Shown here one piece after another: positions 10,781 through 21,678 of a stretch of DNA of 64,000 bases. The DNA is from Ricinus communis (lineage: Eukaryota > Streptophyta > Magnoliopsida > Malpighiales > Euphorbiaceae), in NCBI RefSeq assembly GCF_019578655.1, contig NC_063256.1, positions 26,770,342 to 26,834,341 on the forward strand, read 5' to 3'. Positions within the stretch are counted from its first letter, which is position 1. Each line of letters opens with the position of its first letter. The notes under the pieces were generated by a model. It had not been told where the DNA came from. It ran no database searches and saw nothing but the letters and a program-made list of their open reading frames with translations. The translations under genes were made by a program, and so were the position numbers.

Positions 10781-11833
10781 TTGACCACGGCCGTGCTGAG
10801 ACAAATATATAAGGAAAACTATTTTCTTAGGGTTAGGGAAGCAAGGAGTGAGAGAGAGCCCTGGCGGCTGGTTCAGTTTTTACGTAGTGCTAAGTTCGGG
10901 AGAGAGTTGCAGAGAGGAAGAACCCCGGAATCGCAAGGTTCCGAGTGCAAAATAATAGTGGAGCAATTCAAGAGGCAATTTGGGAGATTAATCGTAGTGC
11001 AGACCTAGATTTGAAGCTGTTCATCCAATTCGAGAGAAAAGGGAGTACATGTTTCATTTTCATTATTCTTGCATTGTAATTGATTTCCTAGATTGTTTTA
11101 AACATGAACATGTTTAGCTAGATTGATTAAATCCATTGGGATTTCTTTACTATGTTGGCTTAATATTATATTGTTGGATTGTTTGAGTTAGTTTTGTATT
11201 CTTCTTCCTTTAAGTATTAATAAGATAATGCATTATTCATGAGACGTTGTGAATTGTGGTGTTTAGATTGCTTTATGTGATTGAGAAGTCCATTTGGTAA
11301 TTGGAATTTTGAATAGCAAGAACTGGTTAATAATCACTTAGAGATAAGGATAATTAACTAGCCGGATTAAGAATTAACAAAGCTTAATAGAGGCGGATTA
11401 AGGCTTAATGCTAATTTAAGAATCAATCGTTAGGAAGAGATTCCAACTTTAGGTTATTAGGTTTAGGAATTCGGTTATCTTGAGAGAGAAACCGAATTCA
11501 GTTAAGAATTCATCCGCGAGTAGCATAATTAGACTCATCAATCCTTTATCTTTTGTTTGATTGCCAACTAGTTTAGGTTCCCTTTGGGTTTGCTTTCTTG
11601 TCTTGGTTATTTCATTTATCCATTCATTCTTGCATCTCCCTTAGAACTTAACTTGTAGCTATTAGTTAGTTTAGAAATTATTCATCATTCATTTTAGGTT
11701 AATATAACAAAGAACAAAGAAGTAACTCTAGGCTTTCACTTTCCCGAGGAATACGACCTTGATACTCGCCATGAGTGCTAGACCGCATTGATAGGTTCAC
11801 TGCCTTAGATTGTAGCTACCATAATTAGCCTAT
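10781..11833 (+). mobile_element. 5' LTR of element A, 5'-truncated
   Basis: Matches 15336-16365 closely. It starts only at the CACGGCCGTGCTGAG block, so about 440 bp of the LTR start are missing. A TATA-like ATATATAAGG lies at 10805-10814. It ends in TAGCCTATCA at 11833, followed by the tRNA-Asp primer site. Confidence 0.9.
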
Positions 11834-11841
11834 CAAGTTTT

Positions 11842-11859
11842 TGGCGCCGTTGCCGGGGA
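11842..11859 (+). promoter_or_regulatory. Primer binding site, tRNA-Asp
   Basis: TGGCGCCGTTGCCGGGGA, 18 nt, complementary to the 3' end of plant tRNA-Asp. This is the minus-strand primer of Athila/Tat-type Ty3/gypsy elements and fixes the orientation of element A as plus. Confidence 0.95.
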
Positions 11860-12036
11860 CTATTTGAAAACTAGAGTGAAATTTGCTATTTGTTAATTTA
11901 GCCATTTATTTATTTATTATTATTTTCTGGTTTTTATTATTATTATTATTTTTATTTATTTATTTATTTTATTTTATTTGTACATATTTATTTAGTTTAT
12001 GTTTATGATTCAGGTAGTGAATGATAAGGATGTTTA

Positions 12037-12665
12037 ATGCTAAATTCAAACTCTTTATATGATGCGTTGGAAAATGGGATCAGGAACTAAGAGAGTGCTG
12101 TAAATTGGGATACCCGTGCAACCTTAGCAGCTCGAATGGAATCATTTTGCAGGGCTACCAATCAACTCTCCACTCCCATTCTTTCATCTCAAGATTTTTG
12201 TGAATCTGTTATGGTTTACATTTGAGTAATGATTGTCCATTGTACAGTGATGTTGCTCATTGTTCTTATAACTTTGAACAGGTGAATTATACGGGAAGCT
12301 GGCTAAATAACTCGTATGAAAGCACCTACAAACAAGAATGGAGCACTTATTCAACCTTTGGATGTAGCTTAGATGGCCAAGAACCACCAGGATTTCAGCA
12401 AATACATCAGCAACCTAATCTTGCACCTTTAACTCAAGATGAAGAGTTATTGTCACAAGAGCTGATGATGGGGTTCATTGCAAGTCTTGACGATAGATTT
12501 CAACAAACATAGAGGGTACTTGAAAGTCAACAAGCCTCAATTGAGAACATAGAGCATCAAGTAGGCTTGATCTTCAAGTTACTAGTGGCAAAACAATGGG
12601 GAACTCCATCAAACGCTACTGAATCCGAGGAACATTTAAGCGCCATCACTTTGCATTCAGGTTAG
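12037..12665 (+). pseudogene. Residual gag of element A
   Basis: A short gag-derived frame. From ATG 12037 the reading gives a coil-like NSLYDALENGIRN segment with stops. After a frame change it gives HLSNDCPLYSDVAHCSYNFE, NNSYESTYKQEW, then SQELMMGFIASLDDRFQQT and SEEHLSAITLHSG. The last parts correspond to the C-terminal zone of Athila gag (the DHCP..NSYSNTYNPGW and NLE..QVGQL..PSNTE..AITLRSG landmarks in complete elements). The capsid domain is absent, so the element cannot make a particle. Element G (53119-53526) carries the same truncated gag. Confidence 0.75.
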
Positions 12666-12857
12666 AATTTTTCTAGTTTATCTACTATGTTTGACGATGA
12701 TGCTTCTGTGCAGTATGATTTCTTGAACATGGAGTTGGAACCAGAAAAGGAAGAGGCGAACATGATTCCTCTGAAAGACTATCAACAGGAATGTACAGTT
12801 GATGATGCTGAGTTGCAGTTATAGGAATTTTTAGTGGATTTTCCACAAGTCCCTTCG

Positions 12858-13210
12858 AGACAGAAGATGAGCACGAGTTATCCAATGAAGAAGTCTTGGA
12901 GGAGCTTGAGTTTCTTCTAGCAAGTGAACCAAGACAAGGACTAGAGAAAACCATTGACATTCTTGAAGAAATTGCCCAACCGTCGATCCTTCCAATTGGT
13001 GAAACTTCAGCTTTCAAATTGGAAGAGCCCCTAGAGCATCATGACTACGTGTAATTATACGAGGAGCAAGTTTTGCCCATCATACTGGCAGCTTGCTTGA
13101 CAGTCGGGAAGAGAAAATTGATGATTATCCCTCTAAGCGGATACTTGAAGCCATTTGCTTGGAAGAAGGATGGATGCTCGTTGATCACCCCCGTTTGCTT
13201 TTCACCATGA
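12858..13210 (+). pseudogene. Pre-RT leader ORF of element A
   Basis: Frame beginning DEHELSNEEVLEELEFLLAS and running through SILPIGETSAFKLEEPLEHH to LSGYLKPFAWKKDGCSLITP, one TAA inside (about 13052). The best equivalent in full Athila-type polyproteins is the segment between protease and reverse transcriptase, where LELKPLP.HLKYA and ADL..EQEEKLL..LR.....IGW occur. Close relatives lie at 51352-51705, 33090-33533 and 31746-32060. The frame ends shortly before the conserved AAGAAG..GGCACCCC block. Function in isolation is unknown. Confidence 0.7.
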
Positions 13211-13559
13211 GTCCAGCTAAGAAGACTCATCACATAAAAAAGAAGGCACCCCAAATTCTATTTTTCATTTTTAATATTCTAACCTTTCATTTTGAAACAT
13301 TTTATTGGTTTTAAATTTTCATATTTTATTTAATTATTATTTTCAGTTCGATTATTTCTTTATTTTACTATTTTCAGATTCTATTGAAGAGGCACTGAAT
13401 TTCCACTACATCAGCCTCGATGGATGATTAGGGCAGTCCCCTATATCTTTTTATTTTTCTGCATTTAATTACTTTATTTTTCATACATTTCATGCACTTG
13501 GATTGTATTGCCTTTGTTCTCTTAGTTGAGCATCCCATGTAGGGTATCCATCACATTTT

Positions 13560-13595
13560 ACACTGAGGACAGTGTGTTCTTCAAGTGTGGGGTGG
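13560..13595 (+). promoter_or_regulatory. Upstream hairpin/G-tract module, element A
   Basis: ACACTG-AGGA-CAGTGT (13560-13575) followed by TCAAGTGTGGGGTGG. It is about 1.30 kb upstream of the LTR-proximal copy and resembles it in loop and G-tract. Confidence 0.75.
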
Positions 13596-14856
13596 TTGTG
13601 GGTAAACCTTATAATCCTACTCTCTCATAAGGTTTTTAGATATATCTGAAATTGCTATCACTAGATGTTGTGTATTGTTAGGATGTTAGGACACTGTGTC
13701 TTTATGCACTTGAGTATGCTATTTTTGAGCTGATTGATGACTTGATTTATAGAATTGTAGTTACTTTTCTTTGTTGTTCATTGTCCTTTGAAAATAATTG
13801 ATGGTGTTCTACACATCAGCCCTGCCGGGTTAAACCAGTGTTATTTAATTATTTTTTGAATTTTCAAATTTTAACTTAGAATGTTGATAATGTCATATGC
13901 ATTTATTTCTTAAGTAATGATTCAATTAATGATGTTGCGAACCAATTGCACCTAATACCACACCTCAAAGTGAGATTTTGAGCCTGTTGAGCATTCATTA
14001 TACTTATGCTCTTTATATTTCTTGTTTGACTGTGCATTGTACTTGACTTTGCTTCTAGAACTTTCTTTGTAATGCCTGTTGAAGTTACATGAATATTGTG
14101 AATACCATGAGATGATTTGGGCGATTTAGAATTCACCACATTTGACCAAAAGCCTACCCTCTTATGTTTCCATGCCTTAACCTTTTCTTAATAATCTACA
14201 CCTATACACTTCAATTACACCATTCTTTACATTTATCTTTCCTTTACCCTTATGCTGGAATTTCTTTTTGTGATTTGCTCACCCTTATGTGGGATTTAAA
14301 TGCCAGTTGCTATGTTGGTAAATTCACTAAGTCTTTTTGAGATTTTAGATGCTTCCTCCGATCCAAACTGTATTTTTATTCTGTATGTATGCAGCAGTTC
14401 TTATAAGTTGCTAATTATAATTCAAAAAAAAAATGATGAAGAAAAAAAAAGAGAAGAAGAAAATAAACAAAATTCTTTAATTAATTATCTCTTTATCAGA
14501 TTCAGAGCATTTGCGAGCGTTATTCTACGAAGTAGGGATTTTAGTGAAAAATTCTTTTTGTATATTAGGCATTTAATCCTTTGAGCATATATTGTTGTTT
14601 CTCGCACGAATTCCAACATTTTCACACTTGTTTCCCAAATCTCCGTATCTTTACCTTAGCCCCATTACAACCTTGGCAAAGACCCTTTGATTTTGGTATT
14701 TACTTATTCACAGTGGCGAAGATATGATTTATGAGCAAGCTTATGGTGAGTAGGTCTTGTGCATTTGCTTTGAGATGTGTTGAATACTGTCTGTTATGAA
14801 CTAGGGGCGCAAACTGTAAGGAATTGCTGACTGCAGTTTTGTGAGAAGAGTTGTTA
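13596..14856 (+). other. 3' UTR of element A
   Basis: No credible gene. AT-rich non-coding DNA whose central part (13900-14170) matches, in reverse complement, the D element UTR at 32128-32760. Contains an A/G-rich run at 14424-14470, at the place where the H and F UTRs have a similar low-complexity tract. Confidence 0.75.
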
Positions 14857-14896
14857 ATTGCTTGAGGACAAGCAATAGCTTAAGTGTGGGGTGATT
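14857..14896 (+). promoter_or_regulatory. Hairpin plus polypurine tract, element A
   Basis: ATTGCTTG-AGGA-CAAGCAAT (14857-14876), then AGCTTAAGTGTGGGGTGATT directly before the LTR start TGATGTGC at 14897. Confidence 0.82.
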
Positions 14897-16365
14897 TGAT
14901 GTGCATAGTTTTACACATATTTGCTTGCATATTATTGCGTATTTTCTTAGCAACTATTGTGCTTTTATTCCAAGATCACCCGTGTTTTGTGTTCTTTTGC
15001 ATTTCAGGAGAATTTATAGGACCATCATCAGTATTTGAGCAATTATAGATCAATACATGTGAAAACGGATGGGAATTCATAAAGATCGGATAAGAGCTCG
15101 CAGTGCATACATTAAGCACGACCTAGGTCAAGGCCGTGTTGATCACCAAGGCCTGGACTCTTGCCGTGACCAACCATGAGCTTTTGGTATTCAAAACATG
15201 GCATTTTGCACACGGTTTGTGTAGCCATCACGGCCTCCAGCATGGCCTGTGGTGGCTCAGCACCGGCAGGGGCACGACCATGAAGAAATCCTAATTGTTG
15301 AGATCTGAATGTTCAGCACGGCCTGGACTCCGGCCGTGCTGAGACAAATATATAAGGAAAACTATTTTTTTAGGGTTAGGGAAGCAAGGAGTGAGAAAGA
15401 GCCTTGGCAGCTGGTTCAGTTTTTGCATAGTGCTGAGTTCGGGAAAGAGTTGCAGAGAGGAAGAACCATGGAATCGCAAGGTTCCGAGTGCAAAATAATA
15501 GTGGAGCAATTCAAGAGGCAATTTGGGAGATTAATCATAGTGCAGACCCAGATTTGGAGCTGTTCATCCAATTCGAGAGAAAAGGGAGTACATGTTTCAT
15601 TTTCATTATTCTTCCATTGTAATTGATTTCCTAGATTGTTTTAAACATGAACATGTTTAACTAGATTGATTAAATCCATTGGGATTTCTTTACTATGTTG
15701 GCTCAATATATATTGTTGGATTGTTTGAGTTAGTTTTGTATTCTTCTTGCTTTCAGTATTAATAAGATAATGCATTATTCATGAGACGTTGTGAATTGTG
15801 GTGTTTAGATTGCTTTATGTGATTGAGAACTCCATTTGGCAATTGGAATTTTGAATAGCAAGAACTGGTTAATAATCACTTAGAGATAAGGATAATTAAC
15901 TAGTCGGATTAAGAATTAACAAAGCTTAATAGAGGCGGATTAAGGCTTAATGCTAATTTAAGAATTAATCGTTAGGAAGAGATTCCAACTTTAGGTTATT
16001 AGGTTTAGGAATTTGGTTATCTCGAGAGAGAAACCAAATTCAGTTAAGAATTCGTCCACGGGTAGCATAATTAGACTCATCAATCCTTTGTCTTTTGTTT
16101 GATTGCCAACTAGTTTAGGTTCCCTTTAGGTTTGCTTTCTTGTCTTGGTTATTTCATTTATCCATTCATTCTTGCATCTCCCTTAAAACTTAGCTTGTAG
16201 CTATTAGTTAGTTTAGAAATTATTCATCATTCATGTTAGGTTAATATAACAAAGAATAAAAAAGTAACTCTGGGCTTTCACTTTCCCGAGGAATACAACC
16301 TTGATACTCGCCATGAGTGCTAGACTGCATCGATAGGTTCACTGCCTTAGGTTGTAGCTACCAGG
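14897..16365 (+). mobile_element. 3' LTR of element A, truncated at its end
   Basis: Starts TGATGTGCATAG after a polypurine tract and matches the 5' LTR from 15336 on. It carries a cluster of GGCCGTG/CACGGCC motifs at 15107-15346 and a TATA-like box at 15348-15357. It breaks off about 20 bp before its expected end and continues directly into the middle of a B-family LTR. Confidence 0.9.
15348..15357 (+). promoter_or_regulatory. TATA-like box of A-family LTR
   Basis: ATATATAAGG just after the CACGGCC cluster, at the same place as 10805-10814 in the 5' LTR. The minus-strand relative at 25510-27008 has TATATA at about 26540. Confidence 0.6.
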
Positions 16366-16372
16366 GTTCACC

Positions 16373-17044
16373 TTTGTTGATGGATTGTGCTTAGTTATTA
16401 GATTTTTATTTGCCATTCTTGTAATCTTCTTGCTGTTTAGTAATAAAGTTTGATTCAGTTAATTTGAGACGTTGAATTAATTATCTTTTAGGTTGTTTCT
16501 TGACATTGAGAAATGCTTGTTACGATTGGAATTTGAATAGTAAGAACTAGTAGTTAACACTCAGAGATAAGGTTAATTTACTCGTCGGATTAAGAATTAA
16601 TAACTTTTAATAGTTCTAAATCACGCTTAATGCTAATCTGTAATAATATGATAGGAAGAGATTCCATTAGGTTAGTGCAGGTTTAGGAACTCGGTGAGCT
16701 CGAGAGAGGAACCGAGTTCGATTTAGGATTTAGGCACGGGTAAGCAAGATTGGTAATCTATAAAATCAACCTTAGAATTCCATCACTTAGGTCCCCTTTG
16801 GGTTTATTTCTCTTGTTGTGATTGTCTTTCAATTGTTAGTTGCTGTTCATTTATTTATTTGCATTTATAGTCATTAGTTAATTAATTTAGACTTCTCACA
16901 CCTTATTTCAGACTAGATAACATAGTGAACAGTAGTAACTTTAGGTTCACCCGATCTCTAGGGTTACGACCTTGATACTCACTAGTGCTAGGCCGCATCG
17001 ATAGGTTCACTGCCTTAGGTGTAGGTTGCATCAGTAGCCCATCA
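16373..17044 (+). mobile_element. 5' LTR of element B, 5'-truncated
   Basis: Matches 22400-23056 of the 3' LTR nearly throughout, from CTTTGTTGATGGATTGTGC to GGTGTAGGTTGCATC. Its first about 670 bp are missing and replaced by the A-family LTR. Ends AGTAGCCCATCA at 17044, seven bases before the primer site. Confidence 0.9.
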
Positions 17045-17050
17045 AGTTTT

Positions 17051-17068
17051 TGGCGCCGTTGCCGGGGA
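17051..17068 (+). promoter_or_regulatory. Primer binding site, tRNA-Asp
   Basis: TGGCGCCGTTGCCGGGGA, a perfect 18-nt match to the Athila-type primer site seen at 11842. Confidence 0.95.
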
Positions 17069-17201
17069 ACTGTAACGATGAACTAGAGTGAATTGTTTTT
17101 GTGTTACTTTAGTAATTATTTGTTTATTTATTTATTATTTATTCTTAATTTTATTGTTTTTGTTGATTGGTGGCTGTTTGGTTATCGATTTCAGGTAGTT
17201 T

Positions 17202-18801
17202 ATGACCAGGAGCTCCAATCCTGATTCCATAGAACCCTTATCTGACCCAGAGCGCTCTCTCAGATTATTGAGACGACGTTTGCAGGCAATTGAAGAGGAG
17301 GTAGGAGTTACAGTTCAGGTTTAAAGAGCTAATGTGATGAAGAACCACAACCCCCAGGCTGATGACAATCAGAGGACGATGTACGGGTTTGCTCGACCAT
17401 CTTTGGATGGGATAAAAACTAGTATAGTCAGACCTACTGTAGCGGCCAACAATTTTGAGATAAAAGCCAATGTTATCCAGATGATCCAGCAGAGCGTGCA
17501 GTTTGGAGGATTGCCCAGCGAGGATCCCAGTGCTCATATCTCTAACTTTTTAGAGATTTGTGACACATTCAAGATAAATGGAACAACCGATGACGCCATT
17601 CGGCTGAGATTGTTTCCATTTTCCTTGAGGGACAGAGCAAAGAGATGGTTACAATCTCTTCCACAGCAGACGATTACTACCTAGAAGGCGTTGGCTGAAA
17701 ATTTTTTACATAAGTATTTTCCTCCCGCTAAAACTGCTAAACTTAGAAATGACATATCTTCTTTTGTGTAGTTTGATGATGAAAGCATGTACGATGCATA
17801 GGAGAGGTTTAAGGACCTGTTGAGATGCTGCCCACATCACGGATTGCCAGTGTGGATGCAGGTTCAGACCTTCTACAGCGGGTTGAACCTTACGACGAGG
17901 CAGATGGTGGATGCTGTAGCAGGTGGGGCGCTAAGCAGTAAGATGCTTGAGCAGGCTCAAAACTTGATAGAGGAATGGCCATGAACAATTATCAGTGGCA
18001 ATCCTCTAGGAGCTGACCAGGAAGATAAGGAGTGGTCAACCAGGTGGATTCTACAGCAGCCTTGGTAGCTCACGTGGAGCTTCTAGCCAAGAAGATTAAC
18101 CAACTCTAGATGCCGATTCATGCAGTGCATGTTAGCTGCGAGTTTTATGGTGGCCCGCACTACAGTACGAATTGTACTGTGGGAGGTATGTTTGCTTCAT
18201 CTTCCTCTACTTTTCCATCTATTTCTGCTGTGTCTTCTGATGTTGAGCAGGTTGATTATATGGGGAATGCCCCAAGGCAGCAGAATGACCCTTACAGCAA
18301 CACATACAACCTTGGGTGGCGCAATCATCCCAACTTTAGTTGGAGGAACAACAATAGCCAGCTAGGCATGCGCAAGCTCCTCCTCCACCAGAAAAGAAAT
18401 CAAATTTAGAGGAGCTTATGATGAAGTTTGTGACGACTACAGAGATGAGGTTCTAGCAAACTGATAGTGCACTTAGGAATCAGCAGGCCTCAATTCAGAA
18501 CTTGGAGACTCAAATTGGCCAAATCTCTAAGATGTTGTCTGAGAGGCGACAAAGAGCGCTCCCTAGCACCACTGAGTCTAACCCAAGGGAGCACGTGAAC
18601 GCCATCACTTTGCGTTCAGGTAAGTTAGTTTCAGCTCCTTCTAAGCCTGTTCTTGACAACTCCACTATTGATGTGCAGGTTGAGGCAAACACTAAGGTTA
18701 AGGAACCTGAGGGACAAAAGGTGAAATCAATCCCAGTCAGGAAATATCAACCTAAGATTCCTTATCCTGCTAGACTCAAACAAGCAGAAGCGCAAGAGTA
18801 G
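17202..18801 (+). pseudogene. Athila-type gag of element B (interrupted)
   Basis: Starts at ATG 17202 (MTRSSNPDSIEPLSDPERSL). The capsid domain is clear: SIVRPTVAANNFEIK, MIQQSVQFGGLPSEDPSAHI, FLEICDTFKINGTTDDAIRL, RLFPFSLRDRAKRWLQSLP (17430-17680), then FLHKYFPPAKTAKLRNDISS, ERFKDLLRCCPHHGLPVWMQ and FYSGLNLTTRQMVDAVAGGA. The C-terminal zone has CEFYGGPHYSTNC, a zinc-knuckle-like CX2C with altered spacing, the SNTYNLGWRNHPNFSW phrase, and an open 18502-18801 part ending the gag with NAITLRSGK. Stops at 17322, 17683 and several later sites, and a frame change near 17990, break it. In an intact element it would assemble the particle. Confidence 0.93.
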
Positions 18802-18813
18802 TTCGGTAAGTTT

Positions 18814-19722
18814 TTGGATGTTTTTAGACAACTGCATATTAACTTGCCTTTTATTGATGCATTAAAGCAGATGCCAAAGTATGCCAAGTTCTTAAAGGAC
18901 ATACTTAACAGAAAAAGGAAGTTGGAGGAGGTAGCCTATGTTAAGCTTAACGAAGAGTGCTCAGTAGTGTTTCAGAGCAAGTTGCCAGAGAAACGTCACA
19001 ATCCAGGGAGTTTCACTATTCCTTGCACTTTAGGTAACTTGTGTGTTGATGATGCATTAGCTGATTTGGGGGCTAGCATAAATGTCATGCCCACTAGTTT
19101 GTTCAATAAGCTAGGTTTGGGGGAGGCAAAACCCACTAGGATGTGCATTCAATTAGCTGACCGTTCTATTAAGCTTCCTAAGGGGATTGTAGAGAATGTG
19201 CTAGTCAAGGTAGATAAGTTCATATTTTTTGTTGGCTTTGTGGTTATGGATATGGATAATGAGCATGGTGTATTGTTGATTTTAGGGAGACCTTTCCTTG
19301 CCACGACTAGAGCTAAAATAGACGTATTTGAGGGAAAGTTAGAACTTAATGTAGGGGATGACTGTGTTACTTTTAGTTTACCCCCATCAGATAGTTCTCC
19401 CACCGACCATGTTCATGCCATTTGCAGTATTAATGGAATTGGTCTTGCATATGATAAGCAACCACAGGATGTACAAATGGATGATGCTATACATGTTTCT
19501 TTCCCTGTTGATATGTGTTATTCATCTGAAGAAAAAAACTTGTATCAATTTGAGACTTTATGCTATGATACACCCGAGAAGGGTAGTTGCAAGTTTGTTT
19601 ATGACAGGTCACTTAGCCAGAATTTGGAGTGGATGAATGGGCATCCCAATTCGGTGCGGAGAGCACCTCCTTGGTCATCTACCGCACACATTGGACCTCC
19701 TCTTTACGTTTATATGCCTTAA
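18814..19722 (+). CDS. Aspartic protease ORF of element B
   Basis: An uninterrupted 302-codon frame. Residues 1-40 (HINLPFIDALKQMPKYAKFL) are the conserved linker before the Athila protease. Active-site motif LADLGASINVMP lies near residue 89 and is the D-[ST/L]-G-A type of retropepsins; the flap/second half gives VLLILGRPFLATTRAKIDVF (about 152-171). In full elements this region continues into reverse transcriptase. Here it continues about 100 residues with no RT motif (SLPPSDSSPTDHVHAICSIN onward) and stops at 19722, followed by the conserved UTR block. It is open from 18787 in frame with the gag end, so the start at 18814 is only the first ATG. It would cleave Gag within the particle, but the gag of this copy is broken. 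Confidence 0.85.
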   Translation: MDVFRQLHINLPFIDALKQMPKYAKFLKDILNRKRKLEEVAYVKLNEECSVVFQSKLPEKRHNPGSFTIPCTLGNLCVDDALADLGASINVMPTSLFNKLGLGEAKPTRMCIQLADRSIKLPKGIVENVLVKVDKFIFFVGFVVMDMDNEHGVLLILGRPFLATTRAKIDVFEGKLELNVGDDCVTFSLPPSDSSPTDHVHAICSINGIGLAYDKQPQDVQMDDAIHVSFPVDMCYSSEEKNLYQFETLCYDTPEKGSCKFVYDRSLSQNLEWMNGHPNSVRRAPPWSSTAHIGPPLYVYMP

Positions 19723-21678
19723 GCCCCAACTTACATTGAGCCCACCTTCTCGATTTGCCCGCAATGCAGGAATGCTACTGCAGAGTCCAACTAGATGACT
19801 CGAACAAAAAGAAGCACCTTCGGGAGGCATTCCCGAATCTATTTATGCTTTTTGAGTTTTTGGACATCTTTTATTTATGTATTTATTTTTTTTAGTTAGA
19901 TATTTCAGTTTATTTTTAGTTTGTTTTATTTTTAGATGATTTTATTTTATTGGACCTTTTACTAGATGTTGCTTGGGATGTATTTATTCTTGAGTTTTGT
20001 AGGAGTTAGCCTACTCGATGCTCATACGCAATTTTGAGGACTAACATATCTTGGAGTGTTAAAGCACACATCAAGGGCGTGATCCGATGAGACTATTTCT
20101 AGTTTTTATCTCTTTCTGTTGTCTTGTTTTTCTTTTAGTTTTCTAGCTTTTTGTGGACTCCCATAATTTGCTTCTTTGTGCGTATTTTATCTTCCTTTTT
20201 GGAGTGCCTACCTTATTTCACACCGAGGGTAGTGTTTCTCTCAAGTGTGGTGTAGGTACCTTAGTTTTGTGCAGGTACCAATTTTGTTATCTCAAACCTC
20301 TGTAAGGATGGTATTTTGCTATTTTTATTTTGCTTTCATTTCCCTTATTGATTGAGTCTGTTCATTCTTATTGTCCTTATCTTGAGTTTTGTTTTAATCG
20401 AGTAGTTGATAATTTTTTCTCTTTTGAATGGATACCCTTATAGCTTTTATCGAATCTTGTTGAAAGAAGGCAATAAACGAATCTCTTAATTTCAATCAAG
20501 CTAGGTAAAACTGGTGTTTTTCCTTAAATTTTTTCATTTTACTTTATCTTTGATATAGAACACTGTTAATATTGATGCTTATTAGATTGATTGATTGTTT
20601 AAACTTTGGTTTGAGAATTTATGCAATTTTAATCCACTCAAATGGTGAGGTTTTTATGCTCATTTTGTTTTTGATTAGTGAGCAATTGTATAGAATATTT
20701 GTTTCTATAACTTGCTCTGTGATGACTTTTGAGATTACATGAGTTTTTGATAGTCATGAGATGATTTGGGCACTTAGGATTTACACAATTTGGCCAAAAG
20801 CCTAACCTTGTTTTTCCCTTAGTGAACCAATTTTGAGCCTTAGCCTTTTCTTTCATTGTAATTTACCTTTGACACTCATTTTATCACTTCTATTCATTCT
20901 ACCATTGTTGTTGGAGATTATGTAAGTTTATGCTGCATTTCATTTTGGATCAATTTGCATATGTTCACTAAGTTGCTAGATTTTTCGTAGATGCTCCCTT
21001 CAATCCAAATGGTACATATCGTTTTACTACTTTTGATTGAGCATTGTATTACTTCATCTTGCATTATCTGTTGTTGTAGGAGTAGTAGAAAAAAAATATA
21101 ACAATAATAAAAAAATAAAAATAATACATATATGTATAATTTTCTTTTACTTCATTTCGAGCATCATCTTATTATTGGAGCAACTTAGTGTTCATTTTAA
21201 GTACAACATTTGATCCTTGGCTATTTTCTTGCATTACCTGCATAATTTTCCAGCAACTTTTAGCCTACTTTCCATATTTATCCATACCCTACCTTAACCC
21301 CATTACAACCTCGCTCAAGACCCTTTTGATAATGATTATTGATTATTTCACAATAGTGGAGATTGGATCTATAAGCAAGCTTATGGTAAGCACCTTTTTC
21401 TGTATTTTTGCGTTGAGAGCTTGGCGATATTCTTTCACTTATATACACTTGTGTGTTTTGAGTGACATCTTGTAAGGCATGGTTCTTAATTTCTCAGTTT
21501 GGATGGTTTATCATTTTAATTTTAGCAGCTTTATTAACTTTGTTCTCTTTCTCAAGGATTTAGTGATTTGGGGGTTTTGAGGAAATTCGTCATAGAGTTT
21601 TGAGACTTGTTTTGAGCTAACCTCTTGCAAAGTATATGATTGAGTTATTTGGTATCTGTTTGAGGAGTGAGTTGTTAA
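19723..21678 (+). other. 3' UTR of element B
   Basis: Begins with ACTCGAACAAAAAGAAGCACC..GGGAGGCATTCCC (19799-19835), the conserved post-ORF block. A degenerate first hairpin/G-tract module (CACACCG-AGGG-TAGTG, then TCAAGTGTGGTGTAGG) sits at 20219-20255. No RT, RNase H or integrase trace. AT-rich low-complexity run at 21085-21140. Confidence 0.75.

Noticed and set aside
17265..17537. Minus-strand open frame of 90 codons in B gag
   Set aside because: Shadow of the gag capsid domain, which is well supported on the plus strand.
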